From positions 1 to 15,372 of the forward strand of contig JAVBOH010000031.1 of NCBI GenBank assembly GCA_031550725.1: 15,372 bases of DNA, written 5' to 3'. The stretch comes from UBA946 sp031550725. GTDB taxonomy: Bacteria; Bacillota; Clostridia; Oscillospirales; Ruminococcaceae. The position numbers and the translations under genes are program-made. Numbering within the stretch: the stretch's first letter is position 1; every line of letters starts with the position of its first letter. Under the pieces are notes generated by a model that saw only the letters and a list, made by a program, of their open reading frames with translations, was not told the origin of the DNA and did not search any database. This document shows positions 1-6,452 of this stretch, in pieces.

Positions 1-11
1 TTGTATACGAA

Positions 12-34
12 AACCCCGTGCTAGGCACGGGGTT
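12..34 (+). repeat. Left-end hairpin of the IS
   Basis: A perfect 10-base stem (12-21 with 25-34) closes a 3-base TAG loop. Subterminal hairpins of this kind are what Y1 transposases bind in single-stranded DNA in the IS200/IS605 superfamily. The same hairpin recurs at 15259-15281. Confidence 0.8.
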
Positions 35-57
35 CAAAAAAGCTTTAGCGATGAGTC

Positions 58-86
58 TTTAACAAAATACCTCCAAGTGGTATAAT
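58..86 (+). promoter_or_regulatory. Probable tnpA promoter
   Basis: A perfect TATAAT at 81-86 lies 17 bases downstream of a weak -35 box TTTAAC (58-63). Transcription would begin near 93, at the foot of a hairpin (91-97 with 105-111, one G-T pair). The weak -35 box fits the low expression usual for IS200-type transposases. Confidence 0.55.
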
Positions 87-135
87 AAAACTACGGTCTG
101 GCCAACTGTAGAAAAATAAAACCAAAATGGAGGTA
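68..135 (+). promoter_or_regulatory. Element that can mask the tnpA ribosome-binding site in read-through mRNA
   Basis: TACCTCCA at 68-75 is perfectly complementary to TGGAGGTA at 128-135, which contains the tnpA Shine-Dalgarno GGAGGT (129-134). The left partner lies upstream of the predicted start of the tnpA transcript (about 93), so only RNA entering from outside the element would contain both strands of the helix. Protection of transposase genes from outside transcription by such structures is known for several IS families, including IS10 and IS200. That this helix does so here is inference. Confidence 0.55.
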
Positions 136-637
136 ATCAAAATGAGCGAAAACGCAACAAATGATATACATAGTTTATCACATACGAGATGGAATTGCAA
201 GTGCCATATAGTATTTGCACCAAAATACCGAAGGAAAGTATTTTATGAAGAAAAGAGATTAGAAGTAGGAGCAATACTAAGAGAATTATGTAACTGGAAG
301 GGCGTACATATAATAGCAGCAGAAGTATGTCCAGACCATATACATATGTATCTAGAAATACCACCTAAAATGAGTATATCAAGTTTCATGGGGTTTTTGA
401 AAGGAAAGAGCAGTATGATGATATACCAAAGGTGGGGAAATTTAAAAATGAAGTACCGAAATCGAGAATTTTGGTGTAGAGGGTATTATGTAGACACAGT
501 AGGGAAAAATGCAAAAGCAATTGAGGAATACATAAAACACCAATTGGACGAAGATAGGTTGAGTGACCAAATGAGTTTTGGGGACTTTGACCCGTTAACG
601 GGTAGCAAGTAACAGCCTTTGCACGGGCCAGACCGTA
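92..637. repeat. 12-base inverted repeat flanking tnpA (92-103 and 626-637)
   Basis: TACGGTCTGGCC at 92-103 is the exact reverse complement of GGCCAGACCGTA at 626-637. The first arm starts almost exactly at the predicted 5' end of the tnpA mRNA and the second lies 14 bases after the stop codon, so the mRNA could pair head to tail. The left arm can instead form the local hairpin 91-111, so the two structures compete. Confidence 0.6.
142..612 (+). CDS. tnpA: IS200-family Y1 (HUH) transposase TnpA
   Basis: This 156-residue protein is a single-domain Y1 transposase that nicks and rejoins single-stranded DNA at the IS ends. The HUH metal-binding motif is H66-I67-H68, preceded by EVCPD. The catalytic tyrosine is most likely Y130 in the segment EEYIKHQ, after the conserved FWCRGYYVDTVG block. 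The C-terminal DPLTGSK is typical of the family. The start is ATG 142: GGAGGT at 129-134 is 7 bases upstream, whereas an in-frame ATG at 127 overlaps that site and has none of its own. Length and motifs are complete, so the gene looks active. Translation may be restrained by RNA structure (68-135). Confidence 0.95.
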   Translation: MSENATNDIHSLSHTRWNCKCHIVFAPKYRRKVFYEEKRLEVGAILRELCNWKGVHIIAAEVCPDHIHMYLEIPPKMSISSFMGFLKGKSSMMIYQRWGNLKMKYRNREFWCRGYYVDTVGKNAKAIEEYIKHQLDEDRLSDQMSFGDFDPLTGSK

Positions 638-691
638 AAAAACGCCTTTAGGCGTGGCCAGTAGTACAGGGCTATGCCCGCTAGAGAAAAA

Positions 692-717
692 CCCCCGGCT
701 ACGCCGGGGGATATTTT
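692..717. terminator. Right-end hairpin of the IS, acting as a two-way terminator
   Basis: A perfect GC-rich 8-base stem (692-699 with 703-710) closes a TAC loop. On the plus strand it is followed by ATATTTTT (ending tnpA); on the minus strand it is followed by GTTTTTCTC, an excellent terminator tract for the Nudix operon coming from the other side. It is also the probable transposase-binding hairpin of the right end. Confidence 0.75.
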
Positions 718-808
718 TATGTTACAACAGTTTTAATAATATCATGGGTAAAAAGCCATATACATTCAGACAGCTTGTGTAGTAAAATCTTGAGGCATGG
801 CAACACCT

Positions 809-1261
809 TTATGTTATGTTATTTTTAGCAGGATAACTAATGTCATTTCCCCAACTGCTCAGTTCGTTTGCGAATTTATCATAATAAAAAAGCCCAGAAG
901 CCCATAAATAAGCTCTGTCACGTTCACTTAAGCTATCTAAAGTTCGCCAGAGTACTCCCATTAAAATAGGATTTTCTCTAAGTTCAGGGTCTTCGCCTAA
1001 AGATGGTTCTTGATCTCCTATATCAGCACAAAAAGTATAAACATAATGATTGTCGTGAATAACTTTACTAATTAACTTAAGTTTTGATCCGACGACTAAA
1101 CATTCTTCGAACAATTCTCTTTTGGCACCTTGTTTTGGTGTTTCGCCTTCTTCAATACCTCCACCTGGAAGTGTAAAATAATCTTTACCATCATGCTTGT
1201 GATTAACCATTAATATCTTATTATCCCTTATGACAAGGCATTGTACTCTGGCTCTGTTCAT
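809..1261 (-). CDS. Nudix hydrolase
   Basis: A 150-residue Nudix (MutT-type) pyrophosphohydrolase, a family that splits nucleoside diphosphates linked to another moiety. The Nudix box runs from G34 to about V56: G34, E40, R48-E49-L50 and E52-E53 are all present, so the metal-binding glutamates are intact. The usual glycine near the end of the box is replaced by L55. The N-terminal strand, RARVQCLVIRDNKILMV, is the usual first strand of the fold. It sits 27 bases downstream of the deoxyribosyltransferase-like gene in the same direction and is probably co-transcribed from the promoter at 1740-1768. AAGGGAG lies upstream of the ATG with rather long spacing (about 11). The substrate cannot be told. 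Confidence 0.9.
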   Translation of the reverse strand: MNRARVQCLVIRDNKILMVNHKHDGKDYFTLPGGGIEEGETPKQGAKRELFEECLVVGSKLKLISKVIHDNHYVYTFCADIGDQEPSLGEDPELRENPILMGVLWRTLDSLSERDRAYLWASGLFYYDKFANELSSWGNDISYPAKNNIT

Positions 1262-1288
1262 ATTATCATGTTCTCCCTTAAAGCTTAA

Positions 1289-1693
1289 TTACATATTTGA
1301 ATAATCCATTTGCAATTTCTTCGCCAACTCATCAATCCCACCAACAAAATGCGTAATACAAGGCAGCCAATAAAAAGCAGATGTGTTATCATCACACTTA
1401 AAATATTTATCATCCTCATGGCATATATAAATTTTCTTATTCAAAGCAGCAGCAATGCCAAGTTCGATGTGTGTACCTGTACCCTCTGGAGTTAAGATAA
1501 TTATTACATCGGCATTTTTTACACCGTCAAATTCTTTTTTGCTGATGTCTTTAAGCGTTTCAATATTAGCTTCTTTAGTGAATTCAAGTGTTGTCCAATC
1601 GAAAGTATGCTTCCAACCAAAATCTTTTAATGATTTTGATAAAGTTTGCACTTGCTTGTAATTACTTAGTTTGGATGCTATGTAGAATTTCAT
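1289..1693 (-). CDS. Nucleoside 2-deoxyribosyltransferase-like protein
   Basis: A 134-residue protein of the nucleoside 2-deoxyribosyltransferase / DNA-glycohydrolase-like Rossmann fold. It opens with MKFYIASKLSN, has an FDW segment at 31-33, a hydrophobic strand ADVIIIL (61-67) and the hallmark GTHIELGIAAALNKK (73-87), in which E77 matches the catalytic glutamate of the family. Members move or remove nucleobases from deoxyribonucleosides or nucleotides; many distant members are hydrolases. An excellent Shine-Dalgarno (GGAGGT, 5 bases before the ATG) supports the start. First gene of a two-gene operon with the Nudix gene, which suggests a joint role in clearing modified or surplus nucleotides (inference). 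Confidence 0.85.
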   Translation of the reverse strand: MKFYIASKLSNYKQVQTLSKSLKDFGWKHTFDWTTLEFTKEANIETLKDISKKEFDGVKNADVIIILTPEGTGTHIELGIAAALNKKIYICHEDDKYFKCDDNTSAFYWLPCITHFVGGIDELAKKLQMDYSNM

Positions 1694-1739
1694 GTCATAC
1701 CTCCAGTATGTCTAGCTTATAAAATCATGTAGTAAATCA

Positions 1740-1768
1740 ATTATACCAAACCATCCTATCAAAGTCAA
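1740..1768 (-). promoter_or_regulatory. Promoter of the deoxyribosyltransferase-Nudix operon
   Basis: Read on the minus strand, TTGACT (1763-1768) and a perfect TATAAT (1740-1745) are separated by 17 bases. The promoter including its spacer recurs almost unchanged at 6335-6363 before an unrelated operon (29 of 31 bases identical over 1738-1768 and 6333-6363). Between here and the divergent TetR promoter is a 7-base inverted repeat, GTAAAAT/ATTTTAC (1782-1788 and 1796-1802), of unknown role; nothing else is evident in 1769-1853. Confidence 0.8.
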
Positions 1769-1853
1769 TAAAGGAGTTAGTGTAAAATGTTTTCTATTTT
1801 ACGGATTACTGATAAAATATCTAATTACATCTAAAATATATTTCAAAACCCTA

Positions 1854-1902
1854 TTGACCAATTCGGTCGAGTATGATATAATACAAATAAACCAAAACGG
1901 TC
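1854..1902 (+). promoter_or_regulatory. TetR-exporter promoter with two TetR-type operators
   Basis: TTGACC (1854-1859) and TATAAT (1877-1882) are spaced by 17 bases. Two related sites, GACCAATTCGGTC (1856-1868) and AACCAAAACGGTC (1890-1902), share ACCAA..CGGTC; the first has GACC/GGTC dyad symmetry, both are followed by GA. One overlaps the -35 box and spacer, the other the expected transcription start, the classic placement for a repressor. They are most simply operators for the TetR protein encoded just downstream, giving autoregulation and control of the exporter. Confidence 0.75.
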
Positions 1903-1903
1903 G

Positions 1904-2572
1904 ATGAAAGAGGTGGCTAATATATACGAGAACTTTATAGCACTTAATAAAGAAAAACAGGAACGCATTTTAAATGCTGCGTGCAGAGAATTTGGACGTT
2001 ACGGATTCAAAAAAACATCAATGGAACAGGTCGCTAAAAACTCAGGTATCGCAAAAGGGATGGTGTTTCACTATTTTGGAAGCAAACTGGGTCTTTACGA
2101 ATATCTAGCTGAATATACTTATAATTTCTTTGTGGAATGGTTTGGAGATGTAAATGAAAAAATCAAGGATTTTGATTATATTGAGCAGTACCGTTATACC
2201 ACAAAGGTGAAGCTCAAGGCTTATACTGCACAGTCATGTGTGTTTGAGTTTTATACTGCATTATTTCTAAATCCGGAAAACATTGAGATATCGGAAAAAA
2301 TCAAGCTTTACTATAATAAAGCAATTGAAATGCGAATTAAAACATTGGATGTTATTCATTCGTCTCATAATACAGAACTATTCGGCAATAAATTTGATGA
2401 AGAAAGAAGCAAAAAATATATCACATGGATGATTGAGGGTTACTCGCAGCACATTCTTATGGCAATCGGAAAAGCACCGCTTGCTGATGTTAATTTGGAT
2501 AGCTACTGGACGGAATTTGATGAGATGCTGGATGATATGAAGAAAATATTTTATGTGAAATATAAGCAGTGA
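1904..2572 (+). CDS. TetR/AcrR-family transcriptional repressor
   Basis: A regulator of up to 222 residues. The N-terminal helix-turn-helix spans about residues 17-65 (ERILNAACREFGRYGF, then MEQVAKNSGIAKGMVFHYFGSKLGLY), the standard TetR pattern; the remaining helical part is the ligand-binding and dimer domain. The first gene of the exporter operon, its stop overlaps the GTG just before the ABC ATPase gene. The start is uncertain: ATG 1904 has no Shine-Dalgarno and only about 15 leader bases, while AGAGGTGG (1908-1915) sits 6 bases before an in-frame ATA at 1922, giving a protein beginning at YENFIALNKEKQERIL. It probably senses a substrate of the exporter and releases its operators at 1856-1902. 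Confidence 0.9.
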   Translation: MKEVANIYENFIALNKEKQERILNAACREFGRYGFKKTSMEQVAKNSGIAKGMVFHYFGSKLGLYEYLAEYTYNFFVEWFGDVNEKIKDFDYIEQYRYTTKVKLKAYTAQSCVFEFYTALFLNPENIEISEKIKLYYNKAIEMRIKTLDVIHSSHNTELFGNKFDEERSKKYITWMIEGYSQHILMAIGKAPLADVNLDSYWTEFDEMLDDMKKIFYVKYKQ

Positions 2573-2583
2573 GGGGATTTGAA

Positions 2584-3468
2584 ATGAAAACTGTACAGAT
2601 TGAAAATGTAACAAAAAAATTTGGAAAAGTAACAGCACTTGATAAAATAAACCTTGAGCTTGATGCAGGAACTGTACTTGGATTTATTGGTCCAAATGGT
2701 GCTGGTAAAACAACTACACTGCGTATTTTAATGGGTATTCTTCAAGCCGATGAGGGTAAAGCTGCGATATTCGGCAAGGATGTCTGGAAGGATGCAGTTG
2801 AGATACATAAACGTGTTTCATATGTTTCAGGTGATGTGAACTTGTGGCCTAACTTAACAGGTGGTGAGGTTATTGACCTTTTTACAAGGCTTAAAAATGG
2901 CGATAATAAACAGTATTCAGATGAATTGATTGAACGCTTTGAGCTTGATCCATCGAAGAAATGCCGAACATATTCAAAGGGTAATCGTCAAAAGGTTGCA
3001 CTTGTTTCTGCATTTGCCTCTGAGTCTGATTTATATGTTTTTGATGAGCCTACTTCTGGTCTTGATCCTCTTATGGAGAGCGTTTTTCAGGAGTGTGTGG
3101 ACGAGGTTAAAAAGCAGGGGAAAACTGTTTTGCTCTCAAGCCATATACTTTCTGAGGTTGAAAAGCTTTGCGACAGGGTGAGTATTATCCGTCAAGGTAA
3201 AATTATAGAGTCGGGAACACTAACTGAACTTCGCCATTTAACAAGAATGAATGTTATTGTGCAGACATCTGATAAAATAGAAAATCTTGACACATATTCA
3301 GATATTCATGAGATACTTGAAACCCCAAAGGGTGTTTCGTTTAGTGTGAATACTAATTCCTTGGGTGATATAATTTCACAAATAAGCAAGTATAAAATTA
3401 TAAGTCTTGAATGTATGCCGCCAACTCTCGAACAGCTTTTCATGAGCCACTATACTGAGGGGAAGTGA
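2584..3468 (+). CDS. ABC transporter ATP-binding protein (ABC-2 exporter type)
   Basis: A 294-residue ATPase that powers the membrane protein encoded next. Walker A is GPNGAGKTT (36-44), the signature YSKGN (130-134) replaces LSGGQ, Walker B is LYVFDE (150-155, D154/E155), then SGLD (158-161) and the switch histidine SSH (185-187). The Q-loop region reads YVSGDVNLWPNLT, with no glutamine, a substitution common in this exporter group. Residues after about 215 form the C-terminal extension of drug-exporter ATPases. ATG 2584 is chosen because GAGGGG (2571-2576) lies 7 bases upstream; a GTG at 2569 overlaps the tetR stop but has no good site. The gene overlaps the permease region by a GTGA junction. 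Confidence 0.93.
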   Translation: MKTVQIENVTKKFGKVTALDKINLELDAGTVLGFIGPNGAGKTTTLRILMGILQADEGKAAIFGKDVWKDAVEIHKRVSYVSGDVNLWPNLTGGEVIDLFTRLKNGDNKQYSDELIERFELDPSKKCRTYSKGNRQKVALVSAFASESDLYVFDEPTSGLDPLMESVFQECVDEVKKQGKTVLLSSHILSEVEKLCDRVSIIRQGKIIESGTLTELRHLTRMNVIVQTSDKIENLDTYSDIHEILETPKGVSFSVNTNSLGDIISQISKYKIISLECMPPTLEQLFMSHYTEGK

Positions 3469-3473
3469 GATTC

Positions 3474-5081
3474 ATGAATAAACGTCTTTTTTCGGAAACT
3501 TCTACTCTAATTCGCTTTATTTTTAAGCGTGACAAGGTGAGTCTGACTATATGGATTTTATCAATTGTATCATTTGCAGTGCTGTTTGTACCTGTGCTTG
3601 CAGAGTATCTCACGGACAATTCAGGTAACAGTATAATGGCAGAAATGATGAAAAATCCTGCAATGGTCGCAATGGTAGGTCCATATTATGGTGGTGATAC
3701 TTTCACATTTGGTGCGTCCTATGTTAGTATGATGATGGTGTTTTCGGTTATGATTGCTGGTGTCATGAACGTGTTTCTTATTTCACGTCACACGCTTCAG
3801 GATGAGGAGCTTGGACGATTTGAAATATTACGTTCACTGCCGATTGGAAGAATTTCAAACCTTGCAGCAGCACTTATTACTGCTGCAATATCCGATACAA
3901 TTCTTTCATTGATATCTGGTGTCGGAATGTATCTTATACGTGAGGATGATATGACTTTTAAGGGGTGCATGATTTTCGGTGCATCACTTGGAGTTGTCGG
4001 TATATTTTTTGCATCAGCAACAGCACTTTTCTGCCAGTGCACATCAAATAACCGTACAGCCTTAGGATTATCAATGTTCTTGTTATTTACACTTTATATC
4101 ATGCGTGGAATTGGTGATGTAAGCTTTGAAATACTGTCACTCATTTCACCACTTGGACTGGTTTTACGTACGAAATGCTTTGTAAAAGATTTATGGTATC
4201 CTGTTTTTATCATTCTTGGCATATCAGCAGTCTTGTCAATACTAGCAATGTATCTTGCAGTAAAACGTGATTTAGGGAGTGGATTATTCCCTGAAAAAGC
4301 TGGAAAACGTCATGCAGCAAAATATTTATCATCACCATATGGACTTGCTTTAAAGCTTTTGAAGTCATCTATCGTTACATGGGTAGTTGTGATTTTTGTT
4401 TTATCAGCAATGTATGGCTCTGTTTTTGGAGAGTTTGACAGCTTTCTTGCAAGCAATGAAATGCTAAAGGCTATTTTTAGTGCAAACCCTGATTATTCAA
4501 TGGCTGAGCAGTTTATTTCATTATTAATGGCAATCATGTCTATGATTGTTACAATTCCAGTAATTGCTTTTATTAACCGTGTTTCATCCGAAGAAAAGCA
4601 TGGTTTTTCGGAAAATGTACTGTGTAGGTCAGTATCACGAGGCTCACAGCTAATGGCTTATTTTCTTCCGTCATTCGTATCAAGCATAGTTTTGCAGCTT
4701 ATTTCAGCATTTGGATTTTGGTCAGTTGGCTCTATGGCTGTTGATAATATACCAGACCTACAAACATTCGTAATATCGGCTGTATCATATCTTCCTGCAA
4801 TATGGTTTATGCTTGGAATATCTTTTATGATGATAACATATCTTCCGTCAATGACATCTGTTCCGTATTATTATCTTGGATATTCTGCAATAAGTATTTA
4901 TATAGGTACAGTTGCGAATTTCCCAGAATGGTTGAAAAAACTTACTCCGTTTGGGTATGTATCGCAGTATCCGATAGAGGAAATTAAGATGCTGCCACTC
5001 ATAATTCTTACACTAATATTTGTAACCTTCGTTATGATTGGATTTTATGGATATAGAAAAAGGGATTATTATTTGAAGTAA
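3474..5081 (+). CDS. ABC-2 type exporter permease, large two-part form
   Basis: A 535-residue integral membrane protein with about 12 hydrophobic segments, the first near residues 22-45 (TIWILSIVSFAVLFVPVL), arranged as two similar halves: each begins with a hydrophobic helix followed by a soluble stretch around an Ala/Met-rich segment (NSIMAEMMKNPAMVAMVG in the first, NEMLKAIFSANPDYSMAEQF in the second). This size and layout fit the family annotated as putative exporters of polyketide antibiotics (COG3559). Partner of the upstream ATPase and regulated with it by TetR. ATG 3474 follows GAGGGGA by 10 bases; a GTG at 3465 overlapping the ATPase stop is an alternative. The exported compound is unknown. 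Confidence 0.88.
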   Translation: MNKRLFSETSTLIRFIFKRDKVSLTIWILSIVSFAVLFVPVLAEYLTDNSGNSIMAEMMKNPAMVAMVGPYYGGDTFTFGASYVSMMMVFSVMIAGVMNVFLISRHTLQDEELGRFEILRSLPIGRISNLAAALITAAISDTILSLISGVGMYLIREDDMTFKGCMIFGASLGVVGIFFASATALFCQCTSNNRTALGLSMFLLFTLYIMRGIGDVSFEILSLISPLGLVLRTKCFVKDLWYPVFIILGISAVLSILAMYLAVKRDLGSGLFPEKAGKRHAAKYLSSPYGLALKLLKSSIVTWVVVIFVLSAMYGSVFGEFDSFLASNEMLKAIFSANPDYSMAEQFISLLMAIMSMIVTIPVIAFINRVSSEEKHGFSENVLCRSVSRGSQLMAYFLPSFVSSIVLQLISAFGFWSVGSMAVDNIPDLQTFVISAVSYLPAIWFMLGISFMMITYLPSMTSVPYYYLGYSAISIYIGTVANFPEWLKKLTPFGYVSQYPIEEIKMLPLIILTLIFVTFVMIGFYGYRKRDYYLK

Positions 5082-5098
5082 ACATGAATGTTGATAAG

Positions 5099-5148
5099 AA
5101 AATAGTGCTGCAGTCCGAGAAGCTTTCTCAAGACGGCAGCACTATTTT
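5099..5148. terminator. Two-way terminator between convergent operons
   Basis: A long hairpin: a 13-base outer stem (5099-5111 with 5136-5148), a 3-base inner stem and a top stem GAGAA/TTCTC (5117-5121, 5125-5129). T-runs follow on the plus strand, and TTTTC on the minus strand. It ends the exporter operon and the methyltransferase operon, whose stop codon it touches. Confidence 0.85.
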
Positions 5149-5768
5149 TATATTTTAATTAACTTTAATACTTTAGAAAAATTGCAATGTTTAACTTCTG
5201 AAATATTTAATCCCAGCTCTTTGAAATACTGGTTTAAGTCCTTTTTAATAAACAAACGATATGATTTTGGTTCGAATAAATGGATAGGCATAAATAAAAT
5301 ACTTTGTAAAAAACGTTTGCTTGGCTCCCATTCGGTAATGATAATCTCACCATTATCTTTCAGAACACGTTTTGCTTGTTTGATAATTTGATTTGCAGCA
5401 TACTCATCAAGTTCATGCAAAACAAGGGAAATTAATATCTTATCAAAGGTTTTATCTTCAAATGAAAGCTTTGCTGCATCCATATTTATAAGTTCAATAT
5501 TGGAAATATTTTCACCTTGTATTTTTTGTTTTGCCATATCAAGCATAGCATCGGATAAATCAATACCGATAACCTTAGTTTTGCTATATTTTTTAGCGAT
5601 ATTAATGGCGTTAGTTGCTGTTCCTGTGCAAATATCCAAAACATAATCATTCTCATTTATTGATTCAATAACAACTTTTCTAGGACTTTTATTATAATCA
5701 GCAAAATATGTTTTATCAAGTATATCATATGTTTTAGCTGTGATATTATAAAATAACTTCGAATTCAT
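5148..5768 (-). CDS. Class I SAM-dependent methyltransferase (UbiE/Methyltransf_11-like)
   Basis: A 206-residue Rossmann-fold methyltransferase. Motif I is VLDICTGTA (43-51), the acidic residue binding the ribose is D70 in VIGIDLSDAML, motif II-like NMDAAKLSFEDKTFD is at 95-109, and LVLHEL at 115-120 matches the UbiE-like post-motif. The C-terminal 60 residues are basic and hydrophobic. ATG 5768 is chosen because TGAGGT (5777-5782 on the minus strand) lies 8 bases upstream; a TTG nine codons earlier has no site. Second gene of an operon with the GNAT gene, 27 bases apart. The acceptor molecule is unknown; small molecules are more likely than quinones given the context. Confidence 0.88.
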   Translation of the reverse strand: MNSKLFYNITAKTYDILDKTYFADYNKSPRKVVIESINENDYVLDICTGTATNAINIAKKYSKTKVIGIDLSDAMLDMAKQKIQGENISNIELINMDAAKLSFEDKTFDKILISLVLHELDEYAANQIIKQAKRVLKDNGEIIITEWEPSKRFLQSILFMPIHLFEPKSYRLFIKKDLNQYFKELGLNISEVKHCNFSKVLKLIKI

Positions 5769-5795
5769 TAGGTAATACCTCATTAAAATAAACAA

Positions 5796-6278
5796 TTATA
5801 GTTTACACTCATAAAAAGCAGTAGCATGTACACCAAAAATATCTTTTTCTTCTACACAAACAAATCCTTGATTTTCGTATATTGCTCTTACTTTACTTTT
5901 GTCAGCTCGTGAATCAAGTCTTAATGTCTTAATTCCCATATCAATAGCTTTTGATTTTGCAAAATCAATTAATTCTTTTGAGTAACCTTTACCAGCGTAT
6001 TCACGAAGAACTGCAAGCTTATGTATAAATAAAGAGTCACCTTTGGGAATATCAGGCCAAAAAGTTGGGTCATGGTCAATAAGAGCCATACAACCAACTG
6101 GAATATCGTTTTTATAAGCAATATAAAAATCATTAGCCTCAAAAAACTTAGATAAATTCTCCCATTTTACATTTTCTGCTTTCCATTGAGGAAGTTCATT
6201 TATATCCATCCAATGAACAATACTCAAAAGAATATGTTCTATTGTCTGAATATCATTTTCGTTTGCTTGCATTATCAT
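5796..6278 (-). CDS. GNAT-family N-acetyltransferase
   Basis: A 160-residue acyl-CoA-dependent acetyltransferase. The acetyl-CoA site is in HKLAVLREYAGKGYSKELI (86-104), with the R-x-x-x-G-x-G pattern at R92-G98; it is preceded by strand VGCMALIDHD and followed by LRLDSRADKSKVRAIYENQGF (about 119-139), the usual motif B region with the tyrosine near the C-terminus. Start ATG 6278 has TGAGGT 6 bases upstream. First gene of the GNAT-methyltransferase operon, transcribed from 6335-6363. Such genes often modify antibiotics, amines or protein ends; no specific substrate is indicated. Confidence 0.9.
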   Translation of the reverse strand: MIMQANENDIQTIEHILLSIVHWMDINELPQWKAENVKWENLSKFFEANDFYIAYKNDIPVGCMALIDHDPTFWPDIPKGDSLFIHKLAVLREYAGKGYSKELIDFAKSKAIDMGIKTLRLDSRADKSKVRAIYENQGFVCVEEKDIFGVHATAFYECKL

Positions 6279-6334
6279 AATCGTACCTCAATTCGTTGAT
6301 TTACTTCCACAATTAATATAATTTTCTTATGACA

Positions 6335-6363
6335 ATTATACCAAACCATCCTACTAAAGTCAA
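6335..6363 (-). promoter_or_regulatory. Promoter of the GNAT-methyltransferase operon, twin of 1740-1768
   Basis: On the minus strand TTGACT (6358-6363), a 17-base spacer and TATAAT (6335-6340). The block 6333-6363 matches 1738-1768 at 29 of 31 bases, the only difference being two adjacent bases in the spacer. Confidence 0.8.
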
Positions 6364-6391
6364 CAAAATTAGTTATAATAAATTTATATGA

Positions 6392-6420
6392 TTGACGGTT
6401 TATATAACATATGCTATACT
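6392..6420 (+). promoter_or_regulatory. Strong promoter of the small zinc-ribbon ORF
   Basis: TTGACG (6392-6397), 17-base spacer, TATACT (6415-6420). It points right, divergent from the GNAT promoter, and leads into the short ORF at 6453. Confidence 0.7.
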
Positions 6421-6452
6421 TAGTCAATGTCTAATGAAAGTGAGGAATTATT

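Larger units (their letters stand above)
1..720 (+). mobile_element. IS200/IS605-superfamily element, tnpA-only (IS200-like)
   Basis: A compact element made of one Y1 transposase gene (142-612) between two hairpins: a left-end hairpin at 12-34 and a right-end hairpin at 692-710. There is no tnpB. IS200-type elements move as single strands, lack terminal inverted repeats and make no target duplication, so the exact ends cannot be read from the sequence. The left end lies at or before base 1, because the same bases recur from 15248; the right end is placed at about 715-725, after the right hairpin and its T-run. A 12-base inverted repeat (92-103 and 626-637) and two small hairpins (642-655, 669-679) lie inside the element. 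The superfamily call is firm; the end points are approximate. Confidence 0.88.

Noticed and set aside
137..364. Open frame on the minus strand inside tnpA
   Set aside because: Low-complexity Leu/Ile-rich product, no ribosome site, fully inside a well-supported gene.
4802..4987. Open frame inside the permease gene
   Set aside because: Other-frame shadow of a strongly supported membrane protein; no start signal.
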